A stretch of DNA of 5,175 nt from Coriobacteriales bacterium (GTDB lineage: Bacteria; Actinomycetota; Coriobacteriia; Coriobacteriales; UBA8131): NCBI GenBank assembly GCA_031274985.1, contig JAISPK010000007.1, positions 1 to 5,175 of the forward strand, given 5' to 3'. Every line of letters starts with the position of its first letter. Position 1 is the stretch's first letter. The notes under the pieces were generated by a model. The model was not told the DNA's origin and did not search any database. It saw only the letters and a program-made list of their open reading frames with translations. Made by a program: the position numbers and the translations under genes. Below are positions 4,794-5,175 of the stretch, in pieces.

Positions 4794-5175
4794 CAGAGGT
4801 CCTTTCCGTATGCCTGCACCGCTGCTTGCCTGGCCAAGTCCATGAATTCTAAAGCCGTGCCCCCGCGCGCTCGATGTGCCAAAGCCAGCTTATAGAGGCT
4901 CTCTTCCCTGAGCACGGCCGCTTCTTCGGTTTTTCGTGAAGAGGTGTTCTCAGCGGGATCGGCGATCACCGCGCCCGAGCGACCCCGCATCACCACATAC
5001 CCCTCATCCCTCAAAACCGCATAGGCCTTGTTTACCGTATGCAGATTAATACCAAGATCATTTGCCAGTGTGCGCACAGAGGGCAGAGCTTCTCCGGGTA
5101 AAAGTGTCCCTCGTGCTATACCAGAGATGATCTGTGAGGAAATCTGGAGATACAGAGTTTCGTTCGAGGCTTTAT
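4793..5175 (-). CDS. Short GntR family regulator (YtrA-like), N-terminus cut off by window edge
   Basis: The 126 visible residues begin KASNETLYLQISSQIISGIARG, continue with LLPGEALPSVRTLANDLG and INLHTVNKAYAVLRDEGYV, and then RGRSGAVIADP. This is a complete winged-helix GntR DNA-binding domain with the usual recognition helix (TVNKAYAVL). After it only about 50 mostly helical, charged residues follow, too few for the large FadR- or HutC-type effector domains, so it fits the short YtrA-type subfamily. Probably fewer than about ten N-terminal residues are missing, because YLQI normally begins near residue 10. The GTG at 5077 lies inside the helix-turn-helix and is not the start. The stop overlaps the DUF1648 gene start (TGATG). 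Such regulators typically repress their own operon, so the membrane protein is its likely target. Confidence 0.92.
   Translation of the reverse strand, partial: KASNETLYLQISSQIISGIARGTLLPGEALPSVRTLANDLGINLHTVNKAYAVLRDEGYVVMRGRSGAVIADPAENTSSRKTEEAAVLREESLYKLALAHRARGGTALEFMDLARQAAVQAYGKDL

Overview
The window reads as chromosomal housekeeping DNA from a moderately GC-rich bacterium. All six recognisable genes lie on the minus strand and are tightly packed. The bL31 gene with a long Ala/Glu/Lys-rich tail, thyX in place of thyA, two GTG starts, and a DUF1385 gene close to rpmE would fit an actinobacterium-like lineage such as Coriobacteriia. That placement is an inference from family resemblance and is not secure.

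Layout in the direction of transcription, from right to left. (1) 5175-4793: a short GntR regulator of the YtrA type, cut off at its N-terminus by the window edge. Its stop overlaps by one base the start of (2), 4793-3678, an eight-helix membrane protein with DUF1648 and DUF5808 signatures. Together they look like a two-gene regulator/membrane-protein module. (3) 3677-3493: a 185-base gap with a candidate extended -10 promoter and a leader with two possible hairpins, leading to (4) rpmE, 3492-2947, a zinc-type ribosomal protein L31 that carries about 115 extra residues. (5) 2946-2817: a 130-base gap with a weak terminator-like hairpin overlapping a second, competing inverted repeat. (6) thyX, 2816-2136, encoding flavin-dependent thymidylate synthase. 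(7) A DUF1385 (YqhQ-like) membrane protein, 2139-886. (8) A YdcF/ElyC-like (DUF218) membrane protein from 889, running off the left edge. thyX, the DUF1385 gene and the DUF218 gene are joined by two identical four-base GTGA stop/start overlaps, so they are almost certainly one translationally coupled operon.

The most unusual feature is inside the DUF1385 gene. A palindromic repeat of a kind seen dispersed through many bacterial genomes (its translations are the familiar spurious peptides ILRxAQDD, SFAALRMT and HPERSEGS) lies in frame in a cytosolic loop. It has expanded into nine 21-bp tandem copies that encode an acidic AQDDSES-type heptad tract. Because the period is a multiple of three, copy-number changes alter protein length but not frame. 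The L31 tail is a second case of in-frame repeat growth in this window, with a 30-bp period. I see no tRNA, rRNA, CRISPR, insertion sequence or phage gene, and no convincing plus-strand gene.
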